Source of the DNA: Lentzea nigeriaca | Lineage (GTDB): Bacteria; Actinomycetota; Actinomycetes; Mycobacteriales; Pseudonocardiaceae | Assembly: GCF_016907955.1 (NCBI RefSeq) | Contig: NZ_JAFBCX010000001.1 | Coordinates: 310,001-374,000 of the forward strand | Reading direction: 5' to 3' | Length of the DNA stretch: 64,000 bases | In this document: piece after piece, positions 27,270 through 36,461 of the stretch | How the letters are laid out: each line of letters starts with the position of its first letter | How positions within the stretch are numbered: position 1 is the first letter of the stretch | The notes under the pieces: model-generated | The model's input: only the letters and a program-made list of their open reading frames with translations | Database searches by the model: none | What the model was told of the DNA's origin: nothing | Program-made: the position numbers and the translations under genes

Positions 27270-28331
27270 TCAGGCGAACCTGGTGAGCCGGAACGGTTCT
27301 GCCAGCGGGTCCGGGTCACCGAGCAGCTCGCGCGCCGCGATCTCGCCGAGCAGTGGTGCCAGGGTCAGGCCGCTGTGCGTCGCGATCACGTACACGCCGT
27401 CGCGGCCCGGCACCGGGCCGACGATCGGCATCCCGTCGCGCGGCACCGGCCGCACGCCCACGAACACGTTCTCCACCTCGGCGTCCGTCGCACCGGGCAG
27501 CACCTCGGGGAGCCGAGCGATCACCTGCCGCGCCAGTGCTTCCCCGTCATCGGACTCGGTGAGCGCGTGGTCGAGGTCGTGGCAGTGCAGCACCAGGCGC
27601 CTGCCGGTGTGCGGCCGGATGCTCAGGCCCGGCGCGTGGACGATCCGGGTGACCGGTGCGGAGACCGGCGTGGTGCGCACCAGCAGGCCCCTGGTCAGCC
27701 GTTCCGGGGCGCCGGGTGGCAGCAGCGGGAGATCGGGCAGCAGGCCGGCGTTGCCCCGGCCCGCGCAGCACACCACCACGTCGGCGTCACCGCGGACCGC
27801 GTCCAGTGACTCGATCCGTTCCCCGACACGCACTTCCACCCCGGCCGCGCGGGCTTTGTCCAGCACGGCGGGCAGCAGCACGTCGCCGAGCACGTGCACG
27901 TCGCGCGGGTAGAAGTAGACGGGCCCGGTGACGTTCTCCAGCGCCAGTCCCGGTTCCAGGTCGCGGACGACCTGCTCGGGCGTCATTTCCTCCACCGGGT
28001 ACCCGAGTTCGCGGTAGCCGTCGGCGATGGCCCGTTGCGCGGCCGCGCTCGCCTCGTCCCTGCCCCAGTGCAGGTTCCCCTGCCCGAACAGCCACCGCTC
28101 CGGTGCCGCGACGTCCGCTACCAGCCGCTCCTGCGCCGCCAGCGCCTCGATGCTCAGGTTGTAGTAGTCGGTGTTCTTCTCGTCGATGGCGTTGGCCCAG
28201 CCGAAACTGTGCGCTGACAGGGTGTCGAGTGGTTCCTCACGCGACACCACCGTCACCAGGGCGCCCGCCTCGGCGAGCCGCAGCGCGACGCACGCGCCGA
28301 TCGCCCCCGCGCCGATCACCAGGACCTTCAT
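27270..28331 (-). CDS. FAD-dependent amino-acid (glycine/D-amino acid) oxidase, hydrazine-releasing candidate
   Basis: 353 residues of the DAO family: MKVLVIGAGAIGACVALRLA at the N-terminus, SAHSFGWANA, and the C-terminal VGVRPVPRDGMPIVGP and THSGLTLAPLLGE segments. GGAGAG precedes the ATG. In the s56-p1 pathway an enzyme of this family (Spb39) oxidatively cleaves the N-N-linked lysine conjugate made by an N-hydroxylase and a cupin/MetRS fusion, freeing a hydrazino acid. Both partner genes are present here, so I infer the same role in making the hydrazine precursor of a pyrazole. It diverges from the ATP-grasp gene. Confidence 0.8.
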   Translation of the reverse strand: MKVLVIGAGAIGACVALRLAEAGALVTVVSREEPLDTLSAHSFGWANAIDEKNTDYYNLSIEALAAQERLVADVAAPERWLFGQGNLHWGRDEASAAAQRAIADGYRELGYPVEEMTPEQVVRDLEPGLALENVTGPVYFYPRDVHVLGDVLLPAVLDKARAAGVEVRVGERIESLDAVRGDADVVVCCAGRGNAGLLPDLPLLPPGAPERLTRGLLVRTTPVSAPVTRIVHAPGLSIRPHTGRRLVLHCHDLDHALTESDDGEALARQVIARLPEVLPGATDAEVENVFVGVRPVPRDGMPIVGPVPGRDGVYVIATHSGLTLAPLLGEIAARELLGDPDPLAEPFRLTRFA

Positions 28332-28441
28332 GCTCTCTCCTTCGCCGACCGCGTCGATGCGGCTCCACGATGGGTGTTCCGGTGTCCGGGACGCAAGAAG
28401 TCCTTTGTAGACAAGCCTTTGATGGTTTTCGAGATCGCGTG

Positions 28442-28464
28442 GTTGACTCGCGGTCGTTGTCAGC
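28442..28464. promoter_or_regulatory. Imperfect dyad in divergent promoter region, possible StrR-type site
   Basis: GTTGAC and GTCAGC form an imperfect inverted repeat with an 11-base spacer between the divergent oxidase and ATP-grasp genes. The spacer length equals that of known StrR targets, but the half-sites match that consensus poorly. Confidence 0.25.
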
Positions 28465-28499
28465 AAGCAGAAACCGGTACGAGGGCAGTGGAGGGTCGC

Positions 28500-29741
28500 T
28501 TGAGCAGCCGCAGCGTCCTGTTCGTCAATCTGAGGCGCATCAAGCGCGAGGGCTTCGAGTCACTGGTGGCCGCTCGTCGTCTCGGCTACCGGGTCGTGTT
28601 GCTCGGCCGTGCGCTGCCCGAGTTCGCGCAGCCGTTGGTCGACGAGTTCCACCAGGTCGACACCTACGACACCGAGCTCGCGCTGAAGACCGCGCGGGAG
28701 ATCGCCGCGGCCAACGACATCGCCGGTGTCGTGAACTTCACCGAGATCGACGTCCAGCTCGTCGCGGCGATCGCCGCCGAGCTCGGCCTGCCCGGCATGT
28801 CGCAGGAGGCGGCGGTGCGGGCGCGCAACAAGCTCGCGATGAAGGAGGCGCTCACCGGAATCGACGGCGTGCTGCCGAAGTTCGCGCGTGTCGGCGATCT
28901 CGACGAGTTGCGTGCCGCCGTCGCCGGCATCGGTTTCCCCTGTGTTGTCAAGCCCACCGGCGCGTCCGGGTCCAAGGGGATCTTCGAGCTGCACTCCGAG
29001 GCCGACCTCGAACCCGCGATGGCGGAGTTGCGGCGCATCGCCGACCCCTCGTTCGACGCGGTGTTCCGCCAGTTCGGCGCGGAGTTCATCGTCGAGGAGT
29101 ACCTGACCGGTGAGGAACTGTCCGTCGAGGGCTTCGTCGCGGCGGGCACCGTGCACCACGTGCTGCTGACCGACAAGGTCACCACCGTTCCGTTCCACCT
29201 CGAGGTGTCGCACCGGCTTCCGAGCGTGCTCCCCGCGACCGCGCAGGAACAGATCCGGGCGCGCACGGAGGAAATCGTGCGCGCGCTGGGGTTCGACAAC
29301 TGCGCGTTCCACCTGGAGGCCAAGTGGGACGGCGAGCGCATGCGGTTCATCGAGGTGGCCGCGCGGCCTGCCGGTGACTACATCGCCTCGCACCTGGTGA
29401 AGGCCGCGACCGGCATCGACTTCTTCGCAGGCGTCATCCGGGTCGCGACCGGGGAGCCGTTGGAGCTCACCCCGGACCGCGACCTCCACGCGGGCCTGCG
29501 GTTCGTGTTCGCCGAGAGCGCGGGCACGTTCGAGGGGCTCGACGGCGTCACGGAGCTGTTCGAGGAACCGGGGTACGACCACGTGTTCACCGAGGTGCCG
29601 CCCGGCACCCAGGTCGCGCTGCCTCCCGCGAACTTCGGCACGCAGCGCGTGGCCGCGGTGTGCGCCAGGGCGAGCGACCGCGCCGGGCTCGACGCGCTGC
29701 TCGACACCGCCGGCAAGTCGATCAGGGCCCGGATCGGCTAG
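28500..29741 (+). CDS. ATP-grasp carboxylate-amine ligase
   Basis: 413 residues. An N-terminal nucleotide-fold region is followed by an ATP-grasp domain: FPCVVKPTGASGSKG (ATP-binding lysine and loop), EEYLTGEELSVEGF, and the metal-binding FIEVAARPAGDYI. The start is the TTG at 28500 with GGAGG upstream; the frame is open further upstream but the sequence there is not conserved. These enzymes join a carboxylate to an amine through an acyl phosphate. In this cluster it may form an amide or activate a carboxylate during pyrazole assembly; which one is unknown. First gene of a long rightward operon. Confidence 0.82.
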   Translation: MSSRSVLFVNLRRIKREGFESLVAARRLGYRVVLLGRALPEFAQPLVDEFHQVDTYDTELALKTAREIAAANDIAGVVNFTEIDVQLVAAIAAELGLPGMSQEAAVRARNKLAMKEALTGIDGVLPKFARVGDLDELRAAVAGIGFPCVVKPTGASGSKGIFELHSEADLEPAMAELRRIADPSFDAVFRQFGAEFIVEEYLTGEELSVEGFVAAGTVHHVLLTDKVTTVPFHLEVSHRLPSVLPATAQEQIRARTEEIVRALGFDNCAFHLEAKWDGERMRFIEVAARPAGDYIASHLVKAATGIDFFAGVIRVATGEPLELTPDRDLHAGLRFVFAESAGTFEGLDGVTELFEEPGYDHVFTEVPPGTQVALPPANFGTQRVAAVCARASDRAGLDALLDTAGKSIRARIG

Positions 29742-29803
29742 CGCCACGCGGACCGAGTACGGGTCGAAGGCCGGCACGACCGGAGCACACGGGAGGGGGA
29801 AGC

Positions 29804-31012
29804 GTGCGGCTGACGTTGCTGGGATGTGGCCGGATGGGGCGCGGGGCGGGTTACGCGCTAGCCCGTGATCCGCGCACGACGTCGATCACGCTCGTCGACC
29901 GCGACCACGACCGTGCGGAGGAGCTCGCGAGCTGGCTTTCCGGCCACGCGGCGTGCGCGGTCCGAACCGGGGACACCGACGCGATCGCGGGCAGTGACGC
30001 GATCGCGGTCGCCCTGCCGTGGGCGGGGACGCGCGCGGCGATCGAGCTCGCCGCCGCGGCGCAGGTCCCGGTCGCGAGCATCACCCGACCGCCCTACGAG
30101 GAATCGTCCACTGTGGACGAGATCGCGCGCGGTGCCGGCATTCCGGTGCTGCTGCCGGTCGGCCTCGAACCAGGACTGACCGAGCTGGCCGCCGCGGACG
30201 TCGCGCGCAGGCTGACCGAGCTGACCGGAGGTGTGCGCACGCTGGAGGTGTTCTGCGGCGGCGTGCCCGCCGTTCCGCGCGAGCCGTGGGGCTACACCGC
30301 GTTCTTCGGCGGCGAGCTCGCGAACCACCTGCCGATCGCGCAGCGCTCCTCGCTCGCCGTCGAGCACGGCCGGATCGTCCACCACCCGCGTTTCTCCGGG
30401 GTGGAGGAACGGTACGTGCCCGGCGTCGGAGTGCTGGAGGCCTATCACGACGGCATGGTGCCGTGGCTCGTCGAGCACCCGGCGCTGCGCGACGCCGACT
30501 GCACGCAGAAAACCCTGCGCTGGCCCGGTTTCGCCGACGCCGTCACGGGTCTCGCGAACCTCGGGTTGCTGGACGAGTCACCGGTCGCGGTCGACGGTGT
30601 CGCCGTGGCCCCGAAACGCGTCGTCGAACACGTGCTCGCGCCGCAGCTGCGCGCGAAGTCCGACGACGAGGACGTGGTGGTGCTGGAGGTGTGCGGGACC
30701 GGCCTGCCTGCCGCGGACGGCAGCACGCTCAGCGTCAAGTCGCTGCTGGTGGATCACGCCGACCGGGACACGGGGCTGGCCGCGATGACCCGCACGACCG
30801 GATTCACCCTGGCCGCCGCGGTCGCGCTGCTGGCCGACCGCACGGTCGACGACGCGGGCTGGCTGCGTCCGCACCTGGCGTTGTCGGCCCAGCACTTTGC
30901 CCGCATGAAGGCCGACCTGGCCGCTCTCGGCGTGCGGTGGACCGCCGACGGAGAGGGCCGACACACGCCGCCCCGATCACCGCGCGGGGCCGGTCGCATC
31001 GAAAGGCACTGA
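29804..31012 (+). CDS. Saccharopine dehydrogenase-like oxidoreductase
   Basis: 402 residues with an N-terminal NAD(P) motif LTLLGCGRMGRGAG and the LPVGLEPGLTELAAADVAR block of the saccharopine dehydrogenase/homospermidine synthase group. The GTG at 29804 is preceded by GGGAGGGGG. The N-N-linked lysine-glutamate conjugate expected from the next two genes is an aza-analogue of saccharopine, so this enzyme may oxidise or cleave it or a later hydrazone. That is inference from structure and context. The stop is three bases before the N-hydroxylase start. Confidence 0.8.
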   Translation: MRLTLLGCGRMGRGAGYALARDPRTTSITLVDRDHDRAEELASWLSGHAACAVRTGDTDAIAGSDAIAVALPWAGTRAAIELAAAAQVPVASITRPPYEESSTVDEIARGAGIPVLLPVGLEPGLTELAAADVARRLTELTGGVRTLEVFCGGVPAVPREPWGYTAFFGGELANHLPIAQRSSLAVEHGRIVHHPRFSGVEERYVPGVGVLEAYHDGMVPWLVEHPALRDADCTQKTLRWPGFADAVTGLANLGLLDESPVAVDGVAVAPKRVVEHVLAPQLRAKSDDEDVVVLEVCGTGLPAADGSTLSVKSLLVDHADRDTGLAAMTRTTGFTLAAAVALLADRTVDDAGWLRPHLALSAQHFARMKADLAALGVRWTADGEGRHTPPRSPRGAGRIERH

Positions 31013-31015
31013 CTG

Positions 31016-32329
31016 ATGAGTACCGGACACGACGTCCTGGACGTGGTGGGGATCGGCATCGGACCGGCGAACCTGAGCCTGGCCGCGTTGCTGGCCGGCG
31101 AGGGCAGCGGCCTGAAGGTGGCGTTCCTCGACCGGAAGAAGCAGTTCGGCTGGCACTCCGGCCTGATGCTGGCCGACGCGCAGATGCAGGTGCACTACCT
31201 CAAGGACCTGGTGACTCCGGTCGACCCGACGAGCCCGTTCTCGTTCCCGGCGTTCCTGGTGGCGACCAAGCGCTTCTACCGCCTGCTCGTCACCGGCCGC
31301 ACGAAGGTGCCGCGCCGCGAGTTCGAGCAGTACTGCCAGTGGGCGGCGCAGCGGATCCCGAACCTGCGTTTCGGCGTCGAGGTGCGCGAGGTGACGTGGA
31401 ACGGCGAGCTGTTCGTCGTGCACACCGATCAGGGCGACCTGTTGGCGCGCAACGTGGTCAGCGGCACCGGCCTGGTACCCCGGCTGCCGTCGTTCGTCAC
31501 GGGGTTCGACCCTGAGGAGGTGTTCCACGCGTCGGCGCTGCTGGACGTGCCGAGGAAGTTCGCCGGGCGCCGCGTCGCGGTCGTCGGCGGCGGGCAGAGC
31601 GGTGCCGAGGTCGTGCACCACCTGCTGACCTCACCGGACCGGCCGGAGTCGATCGTGTGGGGCACCTCGCGGCCGAACCTGCTGCCGCTGGACGACAGCC
31701 CGTTCGTCGACGAGCTGTTCGTGCCGAACTACAGCCGCTACTTCCACAGCCTGCCGGCCAAGCGCCGGATGGAACTGGTGGAGGAGCAGAAGATGGCGAG
31801 CGACGGCGTCTCGGTGAACCTGCTGGAGGCGATCTACCACCGGCTCTACGACCTGGAGATGCTGGACGGCGAGACGCGCCCGTGCCGGCTGCTGCTCGGT
31901 CACTCGCTGACCGGGGTGGACAAGACACCGACCGGACTGCTGACGCGGTGGATGCCGGGCGCCGGCGACGAGGTCACCCACGAGACGGACGTCGTCATCT
32001 GTGCCACCGGTTACCGGCACGGGCTGCCACGGCCGTTGCACGGCCTGCCCCGGCACCTGCGCGAAGCGATGTGCGGCGACGACGGCGAGATCACCGTGCG
32101 GCCGGACTTCAGCCTCGCCTGGGACGGTCCGCAGGACCGGCGGGTGTACGTGCAGAACGCCGCCAGGCACAGCTTCGGTGTCGCCGATCCGAACCTGAGC
32201 CTGCTCGCCTGGCGCAGCGCCACCATCGCGAACAGCTTGCTGGGCTACGAGCGCTACGACGTCGGCGAGGTGGGCGCGGTGCTCGACTGGCCCGTGGCCG
32301 AGGACTCCGACGTCGCGCTGACACTCTGA
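31016..32329 (+). CDS. L-lysine N6-hydroxylase (IucD/PvdA/Spb38-type)
   Basis: 437 residues of the flavin-dependent N-hydroxylase family: FAD motif GIGIGPANLSLAALL (residues 12-26), the substrate-region MQVHYLKDLVTPVDPTSPFS, NADPH motif VAVVGGGQSGAEV (~187-199) and the C-terminal CATGYRHGLP. Siderophore enzymes of this family are normally beside NRPS or IucA/C genes; none are here. Instead the next gene is a cupin/MetRS fusion, exactly the pair that makes N-N bonds in s56-p1 and pyrazole C-nucleoside pathways. Lysine rather than ornithine is inferred from that context. Confidence 0.88.
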   Translation: MSTGHDVLDVVGIGIGPANLSLAALLAGEGSGLKVAFLDRKKQFGWHSGLMLADAQMQVHYLKDLVTPVDPTSPFSFPAFLVATKRFYRLLVTGRTKVPRREFEQYCQWAAQRIPNLRFGVEVREVTWNGELFVVHTDQGDLLARNVVSGTGLVPRLPSFVTGFDPEEVFHASALLDVPRKFAGRRVAVVGGGQSGAEVVHHLLTSPDRPESIVWGTSRPNLLPLDDSPFVDELFVPNYSRYFHSLPAKRRMELVEEQKMASDGVSVNLLEAIYHRLYDLEMLDGETRPCRLLLGHSLTGVDKTPTGLLTRWMPGAGDEVTHETDVVICATGYRHGLPRPLHGLPRHLREAMCGDDGEITVRPDFSLAWDGPQDRRVYVQNAARHSFGVADPNLSLLAWRSATIANSLLGYERYDVGEVGAVLDWPVAEDSDVALTL

Positions 32330-32347
32330 CCGAACAGGACCAGTTGG

Positions 32348-34357
32348 ATGATCGTCAGTGAAATCCCCCGTGAGCTCGCGGACCTGGCGCGGGCGGACTT
32401 CGTGCGCAGTGCCGCCCCGGCATGGGCGGAGCCGGCAGGGGCACCGTTCAACGTGCGCCGGGTGACGTTGCGGCCGGGCGAGATCACCGCGGAGCACAAC
32501 CACCACGACCTCGAGGTCTGGGTGATGCTCGACGGTGTCGGCGAGGTCGGCTGGGACGGCCGGACCCGCGTGATCACCGCGGGCGACAGCGTCTACCTGC
32601 CTCCTCTCGCGCCGCACACGCTGCGCAACCTCTCCGAAGACCGGCCGCTGTCGTTCTTCTCGATGTGGTGGGAGAGCCTGCCAGCGCTCGCCTCTGTCCA
32701 CACAGGACGCGAGCAGCGGCAGGCCGCCGAGCGGCAGGGTCGTCCGGTGCTGCTGCTGCCGTCGTTCCCCACGCCGAACGGTGAACTGCACCTCGGGCAC
32801 CTGTCCGGGCCGTTCCTGGGCGCCGACGCGTGCCGGCGAGCGTTGCTGGCGGCGGGGGAGCGGGCACACCTGCTGCTCGGCACCGTCGGGCACCAGAGCC
32901 AGGTGTCCGCGGCGGCGCTGGCGGAAGGACTGTCGTTCCACGAGCTCGCCGAACGCAACACCGACGCGATCGTCGAAGGCCTGGCGGCGGCGGGCATCGG
33001 CTGGGACGTGTTCGTGCGCCCGTCGGAGCCCGCCTACCCGGCGATGGCGACCTCGGTGTTCGAGACGTTGCGGGACAAGGGAATCCTCGTCCGGCGGACG
33101 GAAGAGACGAACTACTGCGAGCCGTGCGGGCGGTTCCTGCTGGAGGCGTTCGTCGCCGGGAGCTGCCCGCACTGCGGGTCGGACCAGACCGCGGGCATCG
33201 AGTGTGAGCTGTGCGCGTTGCCCTACAACGACCGCGATCTGGTGGACCCGTCGTGCGCCACCTGTGGTTCCGTCGCGACCCAACGGCCGCTCACCCGGTA
33301 CTTCCTGCCGCTGGAACCGCTGCGCGACACGCTCACCGGCTATCTGCGCGGCGCGGCGATGCACGGCAGGCTGCGTGCCTACACCGAGCGCGTGCTGGCG
33401 AAGCCGTTGCCGGACCTGCCGGTGAGCATCCCGGCCGAGCACGGCATCCCGGTCCACGTCGAGGACGCGGAGGGCCCCGCCGAGCAGCGGATGTACTCCG
33501 CGTTCGAGCTGACCGCGCGGTTCCTGGTCGCCCTCGACGCGTTCGCGGGCGGCTGGGAGGCGTATGCGCGGCAGGAGAACCCCCGCACGGTGCTGTTCTT
33601 CGGCTTCGACAACGCGTTCCTGCGCGCCTTCGCGTTCCCGGCGGTGCTGGGTGCGTTCACCGACGCGCTGCCGCTGCCCGAAGCGCTGGTGTGCAACGAC
33701 TTCTACCTGCTCGACGGGGAGAAGTTCTCCACCGGCCGCAAGCACGCGGTGTGGGCACGGCAGGCCGTCACCCCGGCCAACGCCGACCAGCTGCGGCTCT
33801 ACCTCGCGGCCACCGCGCCGGACGTGCGCAGGCGCGACTTCACCGCTGAGGGCTACGCCGAGTTCGTGACGGACGAGCTGATCGGTACGTGGCAGCGCCG
33901 GCTCGACAGCGTCGGCGCACGCGTGGCCGAGAACTTCGGTGGCGTCGCGCCGGAAGCGGGCGGCTGGCACGCCGAGGCCGAACGCTTCTACGGTCAGGTC
34001 AAGGAGTTCGCGTCGTCGGCGACGCTGGACTACCTGCCCGGCCGCTTCAAACCACGCGCGGTGATGGCGGGGGCCCGCGCGCTCGTCCGGCACGCCGAGG
34101 ACTTCGCCGAGGTGAGCGCCGACGCGACCCCCGGCTCCGGCATCGCCCGCACGTGCGTGGCACTCGAGCTGATGGCGGTGCGCACGCTCGCCATGGCCGT
34201 CGGGCCGCTGGCCCCCGAATTCGGCAGGCGGATCGCCGCCGCTCTCGGTGAGGACGTCATCGCGCTGGAACCCACGCCGCGCTGGGTGCGACCGGGCGTG
34301 GAGATCAAGTTCGCCACCGACCACTTCAGTCCCGACACGACCGTCGCGGGCCGCTGA
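32348..34357 (+). CDS. Hydrazine synthetase: cupin fused to methionyl-tRNA-synthetase-like domain
   Basis: 669 residues. Residues ~1-115 are a cupin with metal ligands His50, His52, Glu56 and His90. Residues ~130-669 resemble methionyl-tRNA synthetase: the HIGH motif is HLGH (148-151), four zinc-knuckle CxxC pairs follow (CEPC, CPHC, CELC, CATC), and the KMSKS loop is replaced by KFSTGR (459-464). The architecture matches Spb40 and the formycin/pyrazofurin hydrazine-forming enzymes. There the MetRS part activates an amino acid and the cupin part rearranges the N-hydroxylysine ester into an N-N bond. Glutamate as partner is inferred. It should not charge tRNA, since the C-terminal anticodon region is divergent. 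Confidence 0.9.
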   Translation: MIVSEIPRELADLARADFVRSAAPAWAEPAGAPFNVRRVTLRPGEITAEHNHHDLEVWVMLDGVGEVGWDGRTRVITAGDSVYLPPLAPHTLRNLSEDRPLSFFSMWWESLPALASVHTGREQRQAAERQGRPVLLLPSFPTPNGELHLGHLSGPFLGADACRRALLAAGERAHLLLGTVGHQSQVSAAALAEGLSFHELAERNTDAIVEGLAAAGIGWDVFVRPSEPAYPAMATSVFETLRDKGILVRRTEETNYCEPCGRFLLEAFVAGSCPHCGSDQTAGIECELCALPYNDRDLVDPSCATCGSVATQRPLTRYFLPLEPLRDTLTGYLRGAAMHGRLRAYTERVLAKPLPDLPVSIPAEHGIPVHVEDAEGPAEQRMYSAFELTARFLVALDAFAGGWEAYARQENPRTVLFFGFDNAFLRAFAFPAVLGAFTDALPLPEALVCNDFYLLDGEKFSTGRKHAVWARQAVTPANADQLRLYLAATAPDVRRRDFTAEGYAEFVTDELIGTWQRRLDSVGARVAENFGGVAPEAGGWHAEAERFYGQVKEFASSATLDYLPGRFKPRAVMAGARALVRHAEDFAEVSADATPGSGIARTCVALELMAVRTLAMAVGPLAPEFGRRIAAALGEDVIALEPTPRWVRPGVEIKFATDHFSPDTTVAGR

Positions 34358-34398
34358 GCCGTGAACCGGCTGACCAGGGAAAGACAGGAAGGACTATC

Positions 34399-35700
34399 GT
34401 GAGCGCTCCGACCTACGAGTCGATCACCACCGCGTCCAGGGACATGTACGCGCGCGCCAGGGCCGTGCTGCCCGGCGGCAACAGCCGGACCGCCGTGTTC
34501 AGCTCGCCGTACCCGATCTACGCGGCGTCGGGCAACGGCAGCCGCGTGGTCGACCTGGACGGCACCGCCCGCATCGACTTCCTCAACAACAGCACCACGC
34601 TCGTGCACGGACACGCGCACCCGGAGATCGTCGCCGCGATCGCCGACGCCGCCGCGCGCGGCACCTGCTTCGGCCTGCCGACCGAGTCCGAGGTGCTGTT
34701 CGCGGAGGCGCTGTGCTCCCGCAACGAGGCGTTCGAGCAGGCCAGGTTCACCAGTTCCGGCACCGAGGCCGTGATGATGGCCGTGCAGGCCTCCCGTGCC
34801 CACACCGGCAAGGCGAAGATCGCCAAGATCGCGGGCGCCTACCACGGCGCGTACGACTCGGTGGCGGTGAACAACGACGGCTCGAACTCGTTGCTCAGCC
34901 ACAGCCACACCGCGGGCATGCCCGCCGAGGTGATCGCGAACACGATCGTCATCCCGTTCAACGACCCCGAGGGGGCCGTTGAGGTCCTGCGCCGGCACGT
35001 GGACGAACTGGCGTGCGTGCTGATCGACCCGGTGCCGTGGCGCATCGGCCTGGTGCCCACCAGCACGGAGTACCTGGCCGCGCTGCGGGCGTTCTGCGAC
35101 GAGACCGGCGTGCTGCTGGTGTCCGACGAGGTCGGCTCGTTCCGCATCGGCTACGGCGGCGCGATGGGCGCGCTGGGCGCGGTCGCCGACCTGACCGTGA
35201 TGGGCAAGGTGATCGGCGGCGGCATGCCGATCGGCGCGGTCGCCGGCAAGGCCGAGGTCATGTCCGTGTTCGACCCGAGCAATGGCAAGCCGAAGCTGCC
35301 GCACTCCGGTTCCTACAACGCCAACCCGGTGAGCATGACCGCGGGCGTCGCCTCGCTGCGGCTGCTGACCGAGGAACAGATGCGGCGCATCGGTGTGCTC
35401 GGCGAGCAGGTGCGCGACGCGATGCGCAAGACGATCGAGGCCAACGACCTCGACTGGCAGGTCAACGGCATGGCGTCGCTGTTCCGGGTGCTCACCGGCA
35501 CCGTGCCCGGCTCGTCCGCGACCCCGGCGAAGCTCGGCCACCTGCTGTTCCAGTCGTTGCTGGAGAACGGCATCCTCATCGGCGACAGCGGCCTCGGCTG
35601 CGTCTCCACCCCGATGATCGAGGCCGACATCGACGAGTTCGGCGCGGCGTTCGACACCGCCGTCACCGCGACCATCGACAGGGCCCGCGCCGAGGGCTGA
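34399..35700 (+). CDS. PLP-dependent aminotransferase, glutamate-1-semialdehyde aminomutase-like
   Basis: 433 residues, class III aminotransferase. Conserved points are PGGNSRTAVFSS, FTSSGTEAVMMAVQ (cofactor phosphate site), the Asp in LLVSDEVGSFR and the PLP lysine at about 270 (VMGKVIGGGMPIG). It resembles glutamate-1-semialdehyde 2,1-aminomutase in size and motifs, but the tetrapyrrole genes are absent. In the cluster it may install or move an amino group, for example the pyrazole 4-amino group that later becomes part of the pyrimidine ring. GTG start with AGGAAGGA upstream. Confidence 0.85.
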   Translation: MSAPTYESITTASRDMYARARAVLPGGNSRTAVFSSPYPIYAASGNGSRVVDLDGTARIDFLNNSTTLVHGHAHPEIVAAIADAAARGTCFGLPTESEVLFAEALCSRNEAFEQARFTSSGTEAVMMAVQASRAHTGKAKIAKIAGAYHGAYDSVAVNNDGSNSLLSHSHTAGMPAEVIANTIVIPFNDPEGAVEVLRRHVDELACVLIDPVPWRIGLVPTSTEYLAALRAFCDETGVLLVSDEVGSFRIGYGGAMGALGAVADLTVMGKVIGGGMPIGAVAGKAEVMSVFDPSNGKPKLPHSGSYNANPVSMTAGVASLRLLTEEQMRRIGVLGEQVRDAMRKTIEANDLDWQVNGMASLFRVLTGTVPGSSATPAKLGHLLFQSLLENGILIGDSGLGCVSTPMIEADIDEFGAAFDTAVTATIDRARAEG

Positions 35701-35732
35701 TCGGCCACCACGACCTGGGAGGTAGGAAAGGC

Positions 35733-36461
35733 ATGCGCGACACCGTTTTCGACGCCACCGAGCTGGCGGGCGTGGTGGAGGAGAGGGAAGCGGACATCAC
35801 CGGCCGCAGCAAGAGACTGTGGCTGGTGCGCGACGACCTGTGCGTCGTGAAGCTCATTCCCAGCCTGCGCAGCTTCACCTACGACCGGGACGAACTGGTC
35901 GACGAGACCGGTCCGCTGCGGCTGGACTTCTACGAGAAGGCGGCGGCGCGGTTGTCCGAGGCGGCCGTGGAGTGTGCGTTCCGCGCCCGCCTCGGACCGG
36001 ACACCTACCTCGCGGACTACCGGCCCCCGCCGCCGTTCGAGGTGATCGTCAAGAACGTGGCGACCGGCTCGACCACGCGCAAGTATCCCGGTCTGTTCCC
36101 GGACGGCGAGCCGTTGCCGCGGCCGGTGGTGAAGTTCGACTACCGCGTCGACCCGGAGGACCAGCCGATCGGCGAGGACTACCTGCGGGTGCTCGACCTG
36201 CCCGTGGACCTGATGCGCGAGCAGGCCCTGCTGGTCAACGACGTGCTGCGGACGTGGCTGAACCCGTTGCAGCTGTGGGACTTCTGCGTGATCTTCGGCT
36301 TCTCCGCCCACGGCGAGATCAGCCTGATCTCGGAGATCTCGCAGGACTGCATGCGGTTGCGTTCCGCCGACGGTTCGCCGCTGGACAAGGACCTGTTCCG
36401 CAACGGCGCGTCGCCGGAGGAGCTCGTCGAGCAGTGGAAGAGGGCGTTCGATGGGCTCTGA
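35733..36461 (+). CDS. cofB: CofB-like SAICAR synthetase homologue (coformycin 1,3-diazepine formation)
   Basis: 242 residues of the PurC fold (VVKLIPSLRSFTYDRDE, EVIVKNVATGSTTRKYPGL) but distinct from the second, longer PurC-like protein at 49254-50210. It is followed by an overlapping SDR, a HAD phosphatase and a HisG homologue. CofB of Streptomyces kaniharaensis, a SAICAR synthetase homologue, converts a histidine-pathway intermediate to 8-ketocoformycin 5'-phosphate with release of ammonia and D-erythronate 4-phosphate. The gene set here is the same, so I assign this role. GGGAGGTAGGAAAGG gives a strong ribosome site. It overlaps cofA by 11 bases. Confidence 0.82.
   Translation: MRDTVFDATELAGVVEEREADITGRSKRLWLVRDDLCVVKLIPSLRSFTYDRDELVDETGPLRLDFYEKAAARLSEAAVECAFRARLGPDTYLADYRPPPPFEVIVKNVATGSTTRKYPGLFPDGEPLPRPVVKFDYRVDPEDQPIGEDYLRVLDLPVDLMREQALLVNDVLRTWLNPLQLWDFCVIFGFSAHGEISLISEISQDCMRLRSADGSPLDKDLFRNGASPEELVEQWKRAFDGL

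Noticed and set aside
28398-28413. Shared operator AAGTCCTTTGTRGAC upstream of the oxidase and forC
   Set aside because: The copy at 50185 is inside forC and encodes its normal WSTKDL start, so sharing with 28398 as a promoter element is probably coincidence; it is kept only as part of the recurring 13-mer observation.
31016-32329. Siderophore ornithine/lysine monooxygenase
   Set aside because: No NRPS, IucA/C-type synthetase or iron transporter is adjacent; the MetRS-fusion neighbour indicates N-N bond formation.
32348-34357. Housekeeping methionyl-tRNA synthetase
   Set aside because: It has an N-terminal cupin, a KFSTGR loop instead of KMSKS, and follows an N-hydroxylase gene.
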